Assembly (NCBI RefSeq): GCF_016642265.1
Contig: NZ_MRXX01000006.1
Location: 39,042 to 44,716 of the forward strand
Length of the DNA stretch: 5,675 bases
Source of the DNA: Streptococcus lactarius
Lineage (GTDB): Bacteria > Bacillota > Bacilli > Lactobacillales > Streptococcaceae
Reading direction: 5' to 3'
A model generated the notes under the pieces. It searched no databases and was not told the DNA's origin. It saw nothing but the letters and a program-made list of their open reading frames with translations. Position numbers and translations under genes: made by a program. Positions 5,619 to 5,675 of this stretch are shown in pieces; the stretch's first letter is position 1; every line of letters starts with the position of its first letter.

Positions 5619-5675
5619 GAGGCTGGGACAAAAGTCCTAGCCTCTCAATTGTCTTCGGAGTGTCGAGCAAGACGC
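5619..5675 (+). repeat. TGGGAC-type hairpin repeat at the right edge (truncated by the window)
   Basis: GAGGCTGGGAC (5619-5629) and GTCCTAGCCTC (5634-5644) form an 11-bp stem (one G-U) with an AAAA loop. The stretch TCAATTGTC...TGTCGAGCAAGACGC continues to the end of the window. The same kind of GAGGCTGGGACAAAAGTCC hairpin is common between genes in oral streptococci (from memory, not searched). Neither strand has a clear T run within the window. It is probably the beginning of a longer composite repeat that continues outside. Confidence 0.6.

Overview
The window looks like the chromosome of a low-GC Firmicute, most probably a Streptococcus of the mitis/sanguinis type. The evidence is the close family resemblance of the TrmL, RibU and Trk proteins to streptococcal versions, strong GGAGG ribosome binding sites, consensus SigA promoters, and TGGGAC-type intergenic hairpins at both edges like those scattered through oral streptococcal genomes. 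The species cannot be fixed from the sequence alone.

Left half (1-2878, minus strand): a two-gene potassium uptake operon, trkA then trkH, transcribed leftward with a 5-base gap between the genes. TrkH is the four-pore-loop membrane channel and TrkA is the cytoplasmic tandem RCK (nucleotide-binding) gating protein. The left edge (1-58) is a long hairpin followed by a T run. It works as a terminator for a rightward gene lying outside the window and is probably part of a dispersed repeat.

Centre (2879-3800): a divergent intergenic region. Leftward it carries an extended -10 promoter for trkA. Rightward it carries a strong consensus promoter, a roughly 100-nt two-hairpin RNA and an intrinsic terminator that ends only 18 bases before the trmL start codon. 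This is either an independent small RNA or, more interestingly, an attenuating leader for trmL (tRNA wobble-nucleotide 2'-O-methyltransferase). I cannot assign it to a known RNA family. The terminator of trmL physically contains the -35 box of the next promoter.

Right half (3801-5675, plus strand): an FMN riboswitch whose P3 arm is enlarged by about 110 nt, a long (about 220 nt) expression platform, then ribU (substrate-binding subunit of the riboflavin ECF transporter) overlapping by 11 bases a PAP2-type membrane phosphatase gene. Both genes should be under flavin control. The pairing suggests, but does not prove, that the phosphatase serves flavin salvage. The last 230 bases are non-coding, with several hairpins and, at the right edge, a second TGGGAC-type hairpin repeat.

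Most of the window is ordinary housekeeping content. The items most worth a second look are the trmL leader RNA, the promoter embedded in the trmL terminator, the enlarged riboswitch arm and the RibU/PAP2 pairing.
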